DNA of 64,000 nucleotides from Sipunculus nudus (taxonomy: Eukaryota > Annelida > Sipuncula > Golfingiida > Sipunculidae). The DNA lies in assembly GCA_026874595.1 (NCBI GenBank), contig CM049307.1, positions 38,916,862 to 38,980,861 on the forward strand, in the 5' to 3' direction. A program made the position numbers and the translations under genes. Of this stretch, positions 25,215 through 39,100 are shown one piece after another (positions within the stretch are counted from its first letter, which is position 1; each line of letters starts with the position of its first letter). The notes under the pieces are model-generated. The model had not been told where the DNA came from, searched no databases, and saw only the letters and a list, made by a program, of their open reading frames with translations.

Positions 25215-27023
25215 AATCTCTGTACTTTTCATGCAGTGCACCTGTGATACACCAGCACATCTAAATGCTTATACCTGTAAGGTGTTGGATCTCATGATAA
25301 ACAAAATTACATAAAAAATTTTATATGGAGTTCTGCACAAATAGCGCCTTCAGAGTGAGACTGGTTTGTTTGAATAGGAGGGCAGAATTTCTGGGTGAAG
25401 TAAGCACTAAATTTACTGGAAAAAGGAAGGAAAAACTGACACAAGTCCCTTGGATTCATGGTTTTATTTCAGTTTAAACAGTAATAACACATTTGCATTT
25501 TTTAATATGGAGGGCAATGATATAATAATAACATTAACTTAACATTCTCCCTTGTAGCTGTGCAAGGCATCCACATTCATCAGTTTGTGTGTTTCTCCTA
25601 TAATTTGCATTATCTGCCCTTTAATTCTGGGCACTAAATGTGCTCTCTTTTTAAGGCATATGCAAACATAACATACCTAGAATGAAACTCTTTTTAATAT
25701 TCTGTGCATTAAGTCAATAATGCAAAAAACTGACAGTGATATCACATAAAATCAAGAATCTTGTGCTCTCTCCATCAGATGATTTATTTGTCTGCCTACT
25801 AGATCCCAAACTCGTAATGTCAGTGTTCATCAGGCCAATACAACCACTCTGATAAGAAGATACATTTATAAAAACATTTCTGTCAGAATACAACATCTAG
25901 AGGAGTCGAGCAAAATAAACCACAGAAGGGTTGCATGCTTGGTTTGAGATGTATGAGATGTGTAATGCAGTGAGTATATGTACACACATACGACGCTGAT
26001 CTATATGAACACATATTGAAACGTGGACGGAATCATCAAGTATGCCATATCCTTGTTTCTGCTGTGTATTTGTTATATTGATTTGGTCTTAATGATATGT
26101 AGAACAGTCAGTTGTACAAATAAATGTATGATACAGGTGACATATTCTGACAGTTTGAACAGTTTATCAATGGTAGTTTGTACATGAGGTATAAAAAAAA
26201 TTAATATTTTTACACTGATCTAGTCTTACAATGTAAACAAAACAAATTCCATATAATAAGTCTCCATGACTTCATAGTTTAAATAAATATTTACATAAAC
26301 AGGCCTGCCAAATCAGTTTTTTTAATTGCTCTTTTTTTACTCTTCAGCACTACTCTCTTTCTTTATTTTTGAGTAAACCTATTCAGAGAACTTATAAATT
26401 CATGTAAGGATACAGAGTTCAGTAAAAACAATAAATAGGAAGTATTTCTTTGTCCAAGGCGCCAACAAATATCACAACAGGCTCAACCTACCCTTGCCTT
26501 CACACACAGGTATATGGACTATGGCATGCATGTTTCTGACATCTGGAGCTACTGGTATATATACATGTACACATGTACCCCTGAAGCATGTTCTGTGATC
26601 ACAAACAGGGAAGTTGATAGGTGACATGTCACTGATTTTTCCCATTTCTCACTTTTCTAAGCAGGCAACTCTATTTTATTCTAGAGCACAAATTCTCTTT
26701 TTCAGTAATTCTGCTTTGACAGTTACTGAAAAATGCAAATATGAATCAGATACTTTTGGCATATGAATATAAATACTTACAGCAAAGATGGCAAAGATTG
26801 GTTCAACTACTGAATTTTTGGTCCCCCATCTGATTTTTGGATGAAAAAGTAATGGATATGCAAGGTTCTACTATACATCATGAAATCAGGTCCTCAGACT
26901 GCACTAGAAGCCAGCCCCAGTGAGAGAGCTACCCCTTTCTCTAGTGTCTGTGGTTATTAGATATCACAACAGTGAAACTCTGCGATCAGATCACAGTTCT
27001 GACCGACTGACAGTGCTGTCAGC
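25215..27023 (-). other. 3' flank of IFT70
   Basis: This is probably 3' UTR then intergenic DNA. No coding signal was seen on either strand. Several minus-strand AATAAA motifs are present. The FIP gene and IFT70 converge here, with the repeat block at 21310-25214 between them. Confidence 0.4.
26675..26680 (-). promoter_or_regulatory. Candidate polyadenylation signal of IFT70
   Basis: TTTATT on the + strand reads AATAAA on the minus strand, 344 nt past the IFT70 stop. Other copies follow at 26362-26367, 25783-25788 and 25463-25468, so the choice of site is open. Confidence 0.3.
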
Positions 27024-27154
27024 TCAGTAGTATATAAGCTGGTGCAGCAGTGACTTCAGCAGACGAGATTCATATGCGACTGTGTTCCTGCCTGGATGGA
27101 GGGGTTCCTCGTCAAGTGGCTGTTCAATGCGTGCTTTCACATCCTTCCCGTACA
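27024..27154 (-). CDS. IFT70: IFT70 last coding exon
   Basis: The 131-nt exon encodes YGKDVKARIEQPLDEEPLHP, GRNTVAYESRLLKSLLHQLI, YY and the TGA stop. The IEQPL(D/E)EE motif is typical of the family. The extreme C-terminus (LIYY) is shorter than in vertebrates. Acceptor tatttcag. Confidence 0.95.
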
Positions 27155-30100
27155 CTGAAATAAAGAAAAGAAAAATTGCTGTAAATATAGGGATAGTATC
27201 AATTAAACAAATTACTGCATTACAACTATTGCATGTGCATAGTGTTAACTGGCAGCAATGTGACACTTGACTTAATTTAATCTTCCCAGCATGGTTATTG
27301 TGCTATACAGTAAAGGCTGCCAACACCCTCACTGGCCTCGGTATAGCTGATGACATCAATTTCTTAACAGACATTCATTTATCATACAACAATAAATACA
27401 CTCATTACAGATGTGGTAAAAAGGACAAAAGATTATACAAACCATACATGCTGGAAGAACAGCCAGCTGTCTAAGTGGAGCAGACACAATATATGAGTAT
27501 GATAGTGATAAAGTGCTGATTTATATGTATGCAATTATTACAGGTTATAGGTTGGTAAAAAGCTTAAATAGCCTTTATAAAAGAAGCATATAAGCTATTA
27601 TTTCAGTATTTCAAATTATTCATGACCTTTGTAGCACCTGTATCACCCATAAAATCTTTAACAATTTTAACTCCTATTATATCGAAGCCCTGACAGTCAG
27701 TTCAGGGAAACCTACTGCAGTTTACAGTTATACAATAAAATACTGGCTGATGACAGCCAAGGCATACACTTCACTTTATAAGGTTATGGTCAAGCATATA
27801 GGACCATTTGGCACAACTATTTAATCCCCCCCCCCCCCCCCCCCCTTCCCAACAACCACTCATACTGGTCATATAGGCTGACAGGTTTGTTACTTAGTAT
27901 GACAGCTATGACTTACTTTCACAGTGCTCCAGGAACTGTACACACTCCTGTAGGACGTTATCTCTCAGCATGATCATGTGCTTGGCCATGTTCTCAATAA
28001 GAGACAAGAAGTTACGCTTGGCATAAAACCACGTGTCTGTCCCCAGCTTCTTCTGGTATGGCTCCAGACTCTTGATCACGCGGGAAATCCCAAACTCGTA
28101 GTTACCTTTAGCACAGTAGAGGGTGCTGCAAACACAGAAGGAAGCATGAATTAGAGACCTGACTTGATATATCTATGTCATAAGTAAACCTGAGGTATAA
28201 TAATCAAAACAAATAGTAAATACAGTGAAACCTGTGTAATAAGACCATCCATGGAACCATCAACAAGAAACTGTCCTAATTTACAGGTGGTTTTATTAGA
28301 CAGGTCAGTTATAACCAATGTGAATGCTTTCAGTTCACTCAAGGGTGGTCTGTATAGAGAGGTGGTCTTTTTAGACAGGTTTCACTGCAACTGCAAATAC
28401 ATGAGATATGTCAACAAAAAAGGACACATCAGGACAATAACATAGCCACATCAAATGGATTATATAGTTCTATAGCTCACAATAGGTGGCAGCATATGAC
28501 ATTTTCTGTAACAACTCACTCCAAATTTAAAATAAGGTTAAAAAACAAAGTAAACGTAAAGCCTTCTTACTACACATGGCCTTTAGATGGGATGTGACAT
28601 GTGCTTTATTAGAAATGTAACACTGGAGAAAAAGAAGCACAAAGTGGAAAAAGAGCTTAAGGCAAGGAAAGATGCAAATATGAAAGTTCTGAACATCACA
28701 CATGTCAATGTTTAAAGATCAATTGTTAACCCTTGAAATTACCAACTTGATGATAATGCAGACAATTTTCTTAATTGAAACAAAGAAACAGTATACCCTA
28801 TAACGAGGTTGACTATACACAGGTGGTAGATCTTCTTGTCTGGGTCTTCATACGCCACCTGTTCCTCCTCCTTCTCTATCTTACGCATCAGTTCCTCCGC
28901 CTACAACCACAACATACAGTAACAGGAGTGAGCAACACTATGTAGGTACTAATGTCAGGTCTGACATGTGTATATGGAATATAGTGATGGCAGATGTCAA
29001 GATCTGCATTATAACTATAGTATTACCAGGCTTTCAATAGGAATAAAAGCGGGAGAGTCTGGGATGCTCAGGCCAAAAGTTTGGAAAGTCGCGTAGGGGT
29101 TTTGACAATTGGACACAAGGAAACAAGCTTGCCTCTGCATTCCTGTAAGCCTTGTATTACATAAATTTTGACTGAATTTTCATACTCTGTTTGGACACCA
29201 GGGAAAATGAAATGTTTGCAAACATTATAAGTAAATACACTAATCCAGCAAGCAAATATGAAGTAACACTGTATGTAGACTTAACATTACCATATTGGCA
29301 TTTATATATTTTATATTCATATAAATTATCACGTGTCAGCCATTCAAGAGAAGCCATGCACAAGACATGATTTACACACCTCATCACTTTGAGAACATTA
29401 CATATAATTGATTCAAAACCTGAACATCTCTTACCTCCTCGTTTTGACTGGTCATGATGTAGGACACACACAGGTTGGCCAGCACGATGGCACTCACATC
29501 CAGGATCTGAAACAGTTATCAAATATGTGATGCCTGTTACAAGAGGAATAATAAAGTACAAGAAAATCTCAGGCAGAGACGTCACTTCTTTAGTTTTTCA
29601 TTTTTATTATATTTCTTTTAAATCTCTTTCAAGCACTACAAAAAATTAAAAGCAATCACCATGACTTTATAAATGTAAATTATTCAAGTGGTACAAATTC
29701 CTATGTGTATACTGGCTGATTAACAAGTGACCCAGGGGTCATGACGCTCAGCTGACCAGGAAGACATTGACAAAAGTAATTTTATCATCTGAATGTCAAA
29801 TTTGAATGAAATACTTTTTCCAAACTTGACCTTTTGTATAAAATCATCCAATATTCATTGGGGTACTATGAAGCTCTGTAGCATGAAGGATATGGGTAAC
29901 AGACACCTATTTTCAAGGTTTACAAGATGACTTTTCAGGGGTCTCCCAGCATGTCAAAAAATAAAATTCTAGGTCCAGTTATTATGATTTGTGCCCTGTT
30001 AATATAGGACCAAATCTTTATTCTGGGGGGTACTTCAGAGCCCCATAGCTCACAGAATATGGGTAACAGGGACCTTATTTCGGGTTTCCATGTAGACCTT

Positions 30101-33100
30101 TTATGGGCTTCCCTGGAGGTGAGGACAGAAGATTCTAGGTCCAGTCATTATGATTTGTGCCCTGTTTACAGATGACCAAATGTTAAAAGATCACAAAAGT
30201 AGAGAAAAAAAATCGTAAAAAATAAAAAAAAATATAGGTGGCACCACCAATCTCCAGAAATTGATGAAACACTCCATGATCAATATCCATGCAAAGAATC
30301 ATGGTGATTAATGCATTAGTTGTTCAGATACTTGAGCTTTTGTATTAAATTTTGAATTATTCTGGGGGGTACTTCAGAACCCCATAGCTCGAAGAATATA
30401 GGTCACAGTGACCTAATTTCAGGTTTACAAGGAGAATTTCCATAGACCTCCCAGGATGTCAAGTAAGAAGATTCCAGGTCTAGCGGTTATGATTTGTGCC
30501 CTGTTAACAGACAGACGCCTGGATGGCAGGACGGACGACAGACAAAAGGTGATCCCTACAGCTCAGATGACTTTCAGTCAGCTGAGCTAAAAATTGAAAA
30601 AATACAGGTGGCGCCACCAGAATGCAGAAACTGATGAAACATTTCATGATCAATATCCATGCAAAGAATCATGGTGAACAATATAATAATTGTTCAGATA
30701 CTTGAGCTTTTGTATCAAATTTTCCATTATTCTGGGGGGTACTTCGGAGCCCCATAGCTCAGAGGTTATGGGTAACAGAGACCTAATTTCAAGTTTTTAA
30801 GGAGACTTTTCATGGGCCTCTCAGCATGTCAAGAGAGAAGATTCTAGGTCCAGTTGTTACGATTTGTGCCATGTTAACAGATGACCGCATCTTATGAGGT
30901 CTCAAAAATAGAGAAAAAAATTCGTAAAAATAAAAAAATACAGGTGGCGCCACCATACTGCAGAAACTGATGACACATTCCATGATCAATATCCATGCAA
31001 AGAATCATGGTGATCACTGCAATAGTTGTTTAGATACTTGAGCTTTTGTATCAAATTTTCCATTATTCTGGGGGGTACTTCGGAGCCCCATAGCTCAAAG
31101 GTTATGGGTAACAGAGACCTAATTTCAGGTTTCCAAAGAGACTTTTTATGGGCCTCCCTGCATGTCAAGAGAGAAGATTCTAGGTGTAGTTGTTAAGATT
31201 TGTGCCCTGTTAACAGATGGCCGCATCTTAAGAGGTCTCAAAAATAGAGAAAAATATTGGTAAAAATCGAAAAAATACAGGTGGCGCCACCAGTCTGCAG
31301 AAACTGATGAAATACTCCATGATCAATATCCATGCAAAAAATCATGATGATCAATGCATTAGTTGTTCAGATACTTGAGCTTTTGTATTAAATTTTGAAT
31401 TATTCTGGGGGGTATTTCGGAACCCCATAGCTCGAAGAATATAGGTCACAGTGACCTAATTTCAGGTTTACAAGGAGAATTTCCATAGACCTCCCAGGAT
31501 GTCAAGTAAGAAGATTCCAGTTCTTGCGGTTACGATTTGTGCACTGTTAACGGACAGACGCCCGGACGGCCGGACGACCAGACGGCCGGACGGACGACTG
31601 ACAAAAGGTGATCCCTATAGCTCAGATGACTTACAGTCAGCTGAGCTAAAAAATTACTAGAATAATAGATGCATACATGGTAGCAGAAATATACACTAGT
31701 TATGATAATTACACAGTACAAAACTTATTATTACCAGAAAACCATGTATATTTTCAAAACATTATGTTGAAGCATCATGTGTTGTTATACAGTAAGAATG
31801 TGGTGTTTCTTCTGAGTTGAAGTGACCGCTCACTATTCATATAATAATGTTAAACATAGATTTTTGTTTCAAATTTGAAGATTTTTCCCTCCACTTTTCA
31901 CTTATTTGTTTCAAATTTGAAGGTTTTTCCCCTTCACTTTTCATATGTTAAACAACATAAACAGCCTATTAAGAATTCAGATATTTGCTAACTGATATTT
32001 AAGAGATAAAGGTTGGTGAAATACTACAACATACAATCATGAGAATTTAGATACTTGCTAACTAATATATAGCACTAAAGGGTTGGTGAAACTTTACATG
32101 AAACAATCCAAGACACACAAGGGACAAACTGTTATGTCCTGCACTCACATTATCATAATGTTTTTTGACGATGGGCTCGTAGAATCCAGTGGCCTCCTTG
32201 TACTTGGACTCCTGCATGAACAGTACATGGGCCACATTCAGCTTCCACACATCGTGTTCGTTACAGAATTCTACCGATTTACGGAATATCTTCTCTACCT
32301 GCTGGTAGTTCTCCAGGTCCCAGTAGATCTTGGCTTGCTGCATCAACACTGGGATATATCTGAAATAAAGCAACTACTGCTGTCAGGGATCACAAACTCT
32401 ATTCAACTTAGTTAATTGTTCAGAAATTTTACATTATTTTACATTTTTTCCTAATTTGATTCAACTTCACCCTGACAAGAAAATATAATTTATACATTAA
32501 ATAACACTCACCACACGTGACTGGAATTCTAATGTGTATCTAGGAACATGATAGATACAAAAGCAACCACCCACCAAAAGAATCCAAACACATTCAACAA
32601 GGACATTTGGTGGCAGTTTTTGCAAACAGCAATTTGCAGCTGGAGACCTTTCAACTTCCTCATATATGCAACCTACCACCTTTAGTTACATGTTTTTTTT
32701 ACTTCTATTTGTCAACATGGGTGCATGTACCATGTTCACTAACAGCTGGTACATGGGCATCCATCACAGAGGCATTATAAGAACCTTTCATGACAGACCT
32801 CACCTACTTTTCATTAGTATCTATGCAGAGTAGGTCAGAAAGTAAATAAAATCTACACATGAGGCAAGTGTACAGCTGACTTTAACTTTTCATTAATGGA
32901 GATACTCACTGACTCATTTAAAAAAATTCAAAGCTATCTAAACAATCAATCAATAAAACCACTTGGAATCCCCACAGAACACAGATGGGATGTAAATGCA
33001 GTATCCTTCACCTCTCCAATGCTTCATCGTATTCATTCACTGCCTTCTTCACAGTTTCATCATCATGGTTGGTTCTTGCTTCTTGCACCTGCAATATACA

Positions 33101-36100
33101 AGAGTGTAAATATGATAGATAATACCCACTAATATATCATACACACAGGGCTCCTCGAGGAAAAATAAGTGTGATATTTTAGATATAAATGTACATACTA
33201 TTTAAAGACTGAGATTAGTAACTATATAATATCACCAATGCATCTGATATGTATTTCATATAAACATTTCCTGTCAGATTATAGCTATATTTGTTATGTT
33301 ATGTACACAATGAATCAACACTGACGGTTTGGATTTCACAATCCTTCCTCCCCCTCCCCCCCCCCCCCCTTACTGCTTATATTTTCGATATGCTCTCTCA
33401 AATATAAAAATTTCTCATCTCTCTCTCCCTGCAACATATTTATCCTAATTTGTACCTGAAAAAAAATAGTTACGGTATATCAATTATCTGTGCCAGCATC
33501 TTTACTACTTTTGGACAAAATTCATCACTCCAATCAACACTGATTCACTCTAGTGTAGGGTGTTAGTAATCACACTGTTAGTATTAAAGGCAAATACCCA
33601 TATACTTTAAGACTGGAGAACCATATGACCTGTGAAGATGATCCACTGCTTAGAAAGTTTCAAGAAATGCTCAGTGGAACTGAACAGACGTGAAGTGCTA
33701 ATTTTTATCCTCGAAGGGTATAAAGTATACTGCTCATGCAGCAGTTATATACTGCAGCTGTTCCGGATCTCCTTCGTTTTAACCGCTGCTTCTAATATGA
33801 AGATTTTTCCGGTTTCATGATTACACTGGTTCTGGCACAGGGCCAAGAATCTGACCAATGAGAGAGGGGTGTTGCAGGTTTAAACCTGTATCTGGATGCA
33901 CAATGTGAGGCCATGCTCTGTCTCAGCCCTGGTGGTGAAACCCAGAGTATCTTCCTATACAAAGCAGCAGTTAAAACAAAGGAGATATGGAAGGACTGCT
34001 GAGTGTAACTGCTGAGTAAGGAGTGTAGATATAGAGGTACAGAGATCAAATTATGAACCTCATTGGTCACTTCAAACCTGACCTATGAGTATCACACTCA
34101 TACATATTCATCAACACACACTGAAACCACTGCTTTGAGCACAAGACTATGTTGAAAACACCTGGTGGCAGGCATCAGAACTATTATCTTGGTTTAACAC
34201 AGTCACTGGATGTTGAATTCACTGATTTAAAATATCATTCATGAGCAAAGCACAGATAATCGTTTCAAATATCAGGTTGGTGTCACTGTGGAAAGTGCTC
34301 TGCCAAAGGACATAGTTCTCAGGTTGCCACCAGGTGGTGTGCTGTTCTTGAAAAAATAAACCACATAAACACTGCAGATGCATAAACACTCTGTGTTTAA
34401 GATTCCTACCTCCATCATAAGTACAGGCATACACATCTATGATGTCCCAATAAAAAAGTTACCAATAACAACTGTAACAATACATACACTTAACAATACA
34501 GCACAAAATGCCCAAAAATAATATAACTATAGGTAAATTTATTTAATCAGATACTGCGAAAAAGGGGTGTAGTTTGTTTATTGGGAACAAATCAAACAAG
34601 GTGCGACTCTAGAATTCATGGTTTTCTCAAACTTCAACTGCATTCAACAATATTAACAAAAATATGAAAAATATGTATGAGGCTTCATCAGTTGTGAAAG
34701 AAATGTGAATGAAAAATAAGTAGGTTAAACAATTTAAAGACCTGTGTCAGTCACTGAAGGCAAATCTTATCAAGATGGCTTTTTTATTTTACAAGGATAA
34801 ACATATCATTATGTGGGGGGAGAAAAAATGTGAAAAATCTGCAGAATAAATCTATCAACAGACAGACATGCAACAGAAAACAGACAATGGGATGGCAGAC
34901 ATGAAAAGGCACTGGCTTATAGTTGAGCTAAAAGTGCATACAATAAATAAAAGACTAAGTATATACATGTATATATATATATATTTAATAAATTCTCAAT
35001 GTATGGTCATGAAGGCTTGTCTTAGCTATATGTGCACGTATATAAATATATGTGTATAATATTGTGGTAAATCACAAAGGGAATCTAAGTTTTGTAATGA
35101 CAGTGACTCGGTTGTGCACTGAGGTAACAGCAATAACAGTTCTATTTCTCACTCCATTTGCATATATTGGTGCCCAGTTTGTCTGAAAATTAATTTTAAG
35201 AATGGGTAATAATTAAGTAATTTCTAAAATTTACATTCTTTTATGACACATTTTTAAACATTCTTTTTATTTTTTTCAGATGGATAATTATGAAAATAAA
35301 GACTTGCACACACTGAAAGACTTAACCTTTGTGGGTAGATGGCAGCCAAGTGAAGAATATAAAGACATACACAGACAGCCAATTATAAATGCTCATTAAC
35401 AAAGCTTAGTACAAAGCTGTGCCGTGTGAGACAGCCAGATGACACCCTGTGGCTCCACTCAAGCTGACTGTGGATTTCCAGGTAAATACACCATGCAGTT
35501 CCCAAACTTCAGTAGTCTTAAATAATCTGTTTCTTCATTACTATATGAAAGACCATTAAAAACTGATACAATCTTCATACCTGCTTTGTTAGTTTACGCA
35601 GCTGCTCTGTTTGTTTGGCCGCCATCTCATCCAGTTTACGGTAAGCCTCCTCTGGCGATGTCTGACGGGTGATCACAGACTCCAAGAAGTCGTACATATA
35701 CTAAAATATAGATACAATGTCACAAGAAGGGTCAAATAATGTATGATTACACCTAATAAGTAAGTTACAAATAGATACATTCATCCTTGTAACTACGGAA
35801 CTATCTTAATGAACCACTTTATGAAATAATAATTTCTAGTAACATTTATGGCCATGTATTCCATAATTACTACAAAAACATCTGAAGGTGAACTTTTTCA
35901 AATCATGACCTCCTATAAAGGTTTAAACTGTTACAGCTTACAATGCAGGACAACCTTAAAACTCAACCTTGTAACTTCAGATGAAACTTGAGACATGGCA
36001 GAGGCATATATCCCAGTTAACCATGAAACTTAACTTTAACAGAAGGTATGGGTATGATTTACAATATAAGAATCAGGCATAATTTGTGAAATGCACCACA

Positions 36101-39100
36101 ATGTTTATGGTAAAGACAATACATTCATCCTTTATATTTACATGATAAATGGGCAACTTGGTCCAATATTTCAAATCTATGCAGCCAAATACAAGACCAA
36201 CATACTGATTTAAAGATAATAAGGTCAAGTGAGAGGAATTATAAAAACAGAAATTGCCCTATACAATAAGACATTTCAGGAGAAGTGTGAATACTTACTG
36301 GTGTCAGGTACTTGTATGTCAGATGTGCATTTTCAGCCAAAACATCAGCAGCCAGATCATAGTACTGAAATTATATAGAAAAATACAGAGCATTATTCAA
36401 GTAGCAGCATTACTCAAATTTATATATAGTTTTTATGGCAACTGAAGATTTGGATATTTTATTTTTTCACATATTTAATACGTTTGGAAAAGTTTAAAAT
36501 TTAATTCAACATCTGCTTTACTTTTTCAAGATTACAAACAATCACCTGCCCTTCCCCACCAGCTCCAACCCCCAGAAAATGGACAAACTTTTTACCTCTG
36601 ATAAAACCAGCCCCTGGTGAAACCAGTTATCTATAAAAGATATCAAACCGAAATATGTTTCTAGCTAAACTAACATTATAAATAGTATTAATAATGTGTA
36701 ATCTGATAAAGCAATGTACTTTACCTCATATTTGATATAGAGCAGAAGCAGGTTTCCGAATGTCTCTGGTGGGAATGGGTTCTGTTGGATGAGGAACTGG
36801 AGTTTCTCAAAGCCCTGTGTGGGGTTACTCTCCATGTTCATCAGAGCCTGGTTGTGTAGTGTCACAGCGTCAAGTTCCTCCTCTCCTCTAGGTGGCATGT
36901 CAGTCAGAGCCTCGCGAGCTGCTTCATCTGTCAAAGAAGACAATAATCCCATTCATTACTAGGATGATAAAACCAAACATGTTGCTTGAGCATATATTGC
37001 TGCTAATATGGACACTGCCAATATCATAATATTACCCATCTTAGTCGGGTATACAATAAAAATGTTTCAACTATTTTAACATTTGACCTAAACCAGTACA
37101 AGGGATTTCTACGACGGCTATTTTACTTCACATTTTTCATTCAAAATAATTATCAGCAGTGTTGTTTAGCACAGACAGTGTGGAGCCACAATATCAGAGG
37201 GATCACTTACAGTTGCGGAGCTGGTACTCTATGGCAGCCTTCAGGTTGAAAGCTTCTATAAGAGCAGTGTCATGGAGAGTTTGTGTATTCCCAACGCTCC
37301 TCACATCAATCCCCTCGGTTGTCATGCCAACACTCAGCTCTGCAACAAATTACATGTCTGATTCCTCGTACCAGTACCGTCTTAAACATGAGATCCTGTA
37401 TTGATGAGCTTCAAATCAAGTCATTCATTTTATAATCACACACCTTGGCAATAAGTTTACATGTTTACATGTATAAAGTGAACTTCCTGTAATTTATCTT
37501 TTACAAAGTTTCCAAGTAAATGTTGAAATGTATTAAATTATAGAAAATAGGCAAAAATAAGGCATAATAAAAATATTTTTTTTTAAATGAATGCAACAAG
37601 AGGATATTAAAATAACAGGAGATCAAATAATATTTCAGTAGAATATTAAGTTTTGCTTCATGGTATTTTAGATGATGATAATTCCATATATTTTCTTTTA
37701 TTTAGTATATATATAGCAGAAAATTAACTCTTAAAGAGTGGGCTTTACAAATAAGGTTCCATAACACACCTTTGGGCTTACACACAGCAACATACCTGGG
37801 TGTTCGCGGATGCCTTTCTCGATGATGTCAGCGATGTGCTTCAGGGCAGGTGCGTACTGTTTCATCATGTAGTGACAGAGGGCGATGTTGTATGACAAGT
37901 CTGGTTTATACCCGACAACCTGCATGGCTGTGGTGAACTTGTGACATGCCTCCTCATAGCGGTTCTCCTGTAACATAAAAACACATACTTAATTAAAATA
38001 CAATCCGAGAAAGGATGTACACAGTGTATAAATGTGCATGTTTCATTTAAAAGGGATTAATATTTGGCAAAAAATTATGGTCTCATAATGGAATTCTGAA
38101 AAACAGTTTCTGAAAGACATTATTACTTTTCAGACTGACAATATTGGACATTTCATCGTCACAATTTTTATAAAAAGATATTTGACTGAAGTCTGAAAGA
38201 TAATTCCCTGTCAAGGTTTAGGATTCCAAGAATACCAATAAGGATATCATAGGCCAACTCATCAAACTTGCTGGATGACAATGTATATAAGAAGTGGAAG
38301 GGGGGATAAAAGCTGCTAGATGTACATAATATTTATACTAATAACAAAATAACTGTAATATGATCTTCAGTGTTCAAAAATAAAAAAAGGACTGGCACCA
38401 TTGTGCACAAAACAAAACACATGTAGTCTGTAGTCTTTAGATGACAATTTGATTTAACATTAACTGTGAACATGACAGGGACTGGCACCATTATCTTATA
38501 AATCATACAATGTAGTATATTGAACAGTCATTGGCAAATAATATAACAAGAACTGCAACAATTCCAAAATATTCCAATATGGACAAAATATGACTTCAAA
38601 GCAAAAGAAAAGCTTAAAAAAGGAAAGAATAGTTAAACTGCACGGATGTCAAACAGGTTAAAATGCACTTGTGAAACAGCTGAACAACTGATACTGACCG
38701 ATTTTGTGAAAGTCTGAAAATACATAGAAACCACATGTAAAATTTGAAAATTTAGGTGGGCCAAAAAAACCTGTGAAGATTGTTAAGCATTCAAATTCAA
38801 CAGACAGTTGAGGTACACAGAATTTTATGACCACCTGCCCTGCCTTTCCTGAGAGGATCCACAAATACTGTGAAGTTTAACACTTGTCTTTTTATATAAA
38901 GCCTAAGTCACACCATATTTGAGTTCATTTAAAGTTGCAGGATAAAAGATATACATGTATGTCCATCCATGATTTATTTTTTATTTGTTTTACTTTAATA
39001 TGACAATAACAGTACGATCACCAGAAAAAAAAGGAAAACTAAATTAGGTTAAACATGTAGCTAAAATACAAGCCCCTGTTCAGAGAAAAAGATGAGATGA

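Larger units (their letters stand above)
32360..35580 (-). other. IFT70 introns 11 and 10
   Basis: Around exon 11 (33012-33088) the introns hold a 14-C run at 33356-33369, MITE family B at 33760-33994 and a short TA tract near 34970. No other gene was seen on either strand. Confidence 0.5.

Noticed and set aside
29157-29585. A 142-codon minus-strand ORF overlapping IFT70 exon 13
   Set aside because: It reads the exon region in another frame and extends into intron on both sides; the spliced exon 29435-29506 explains the coding signal.
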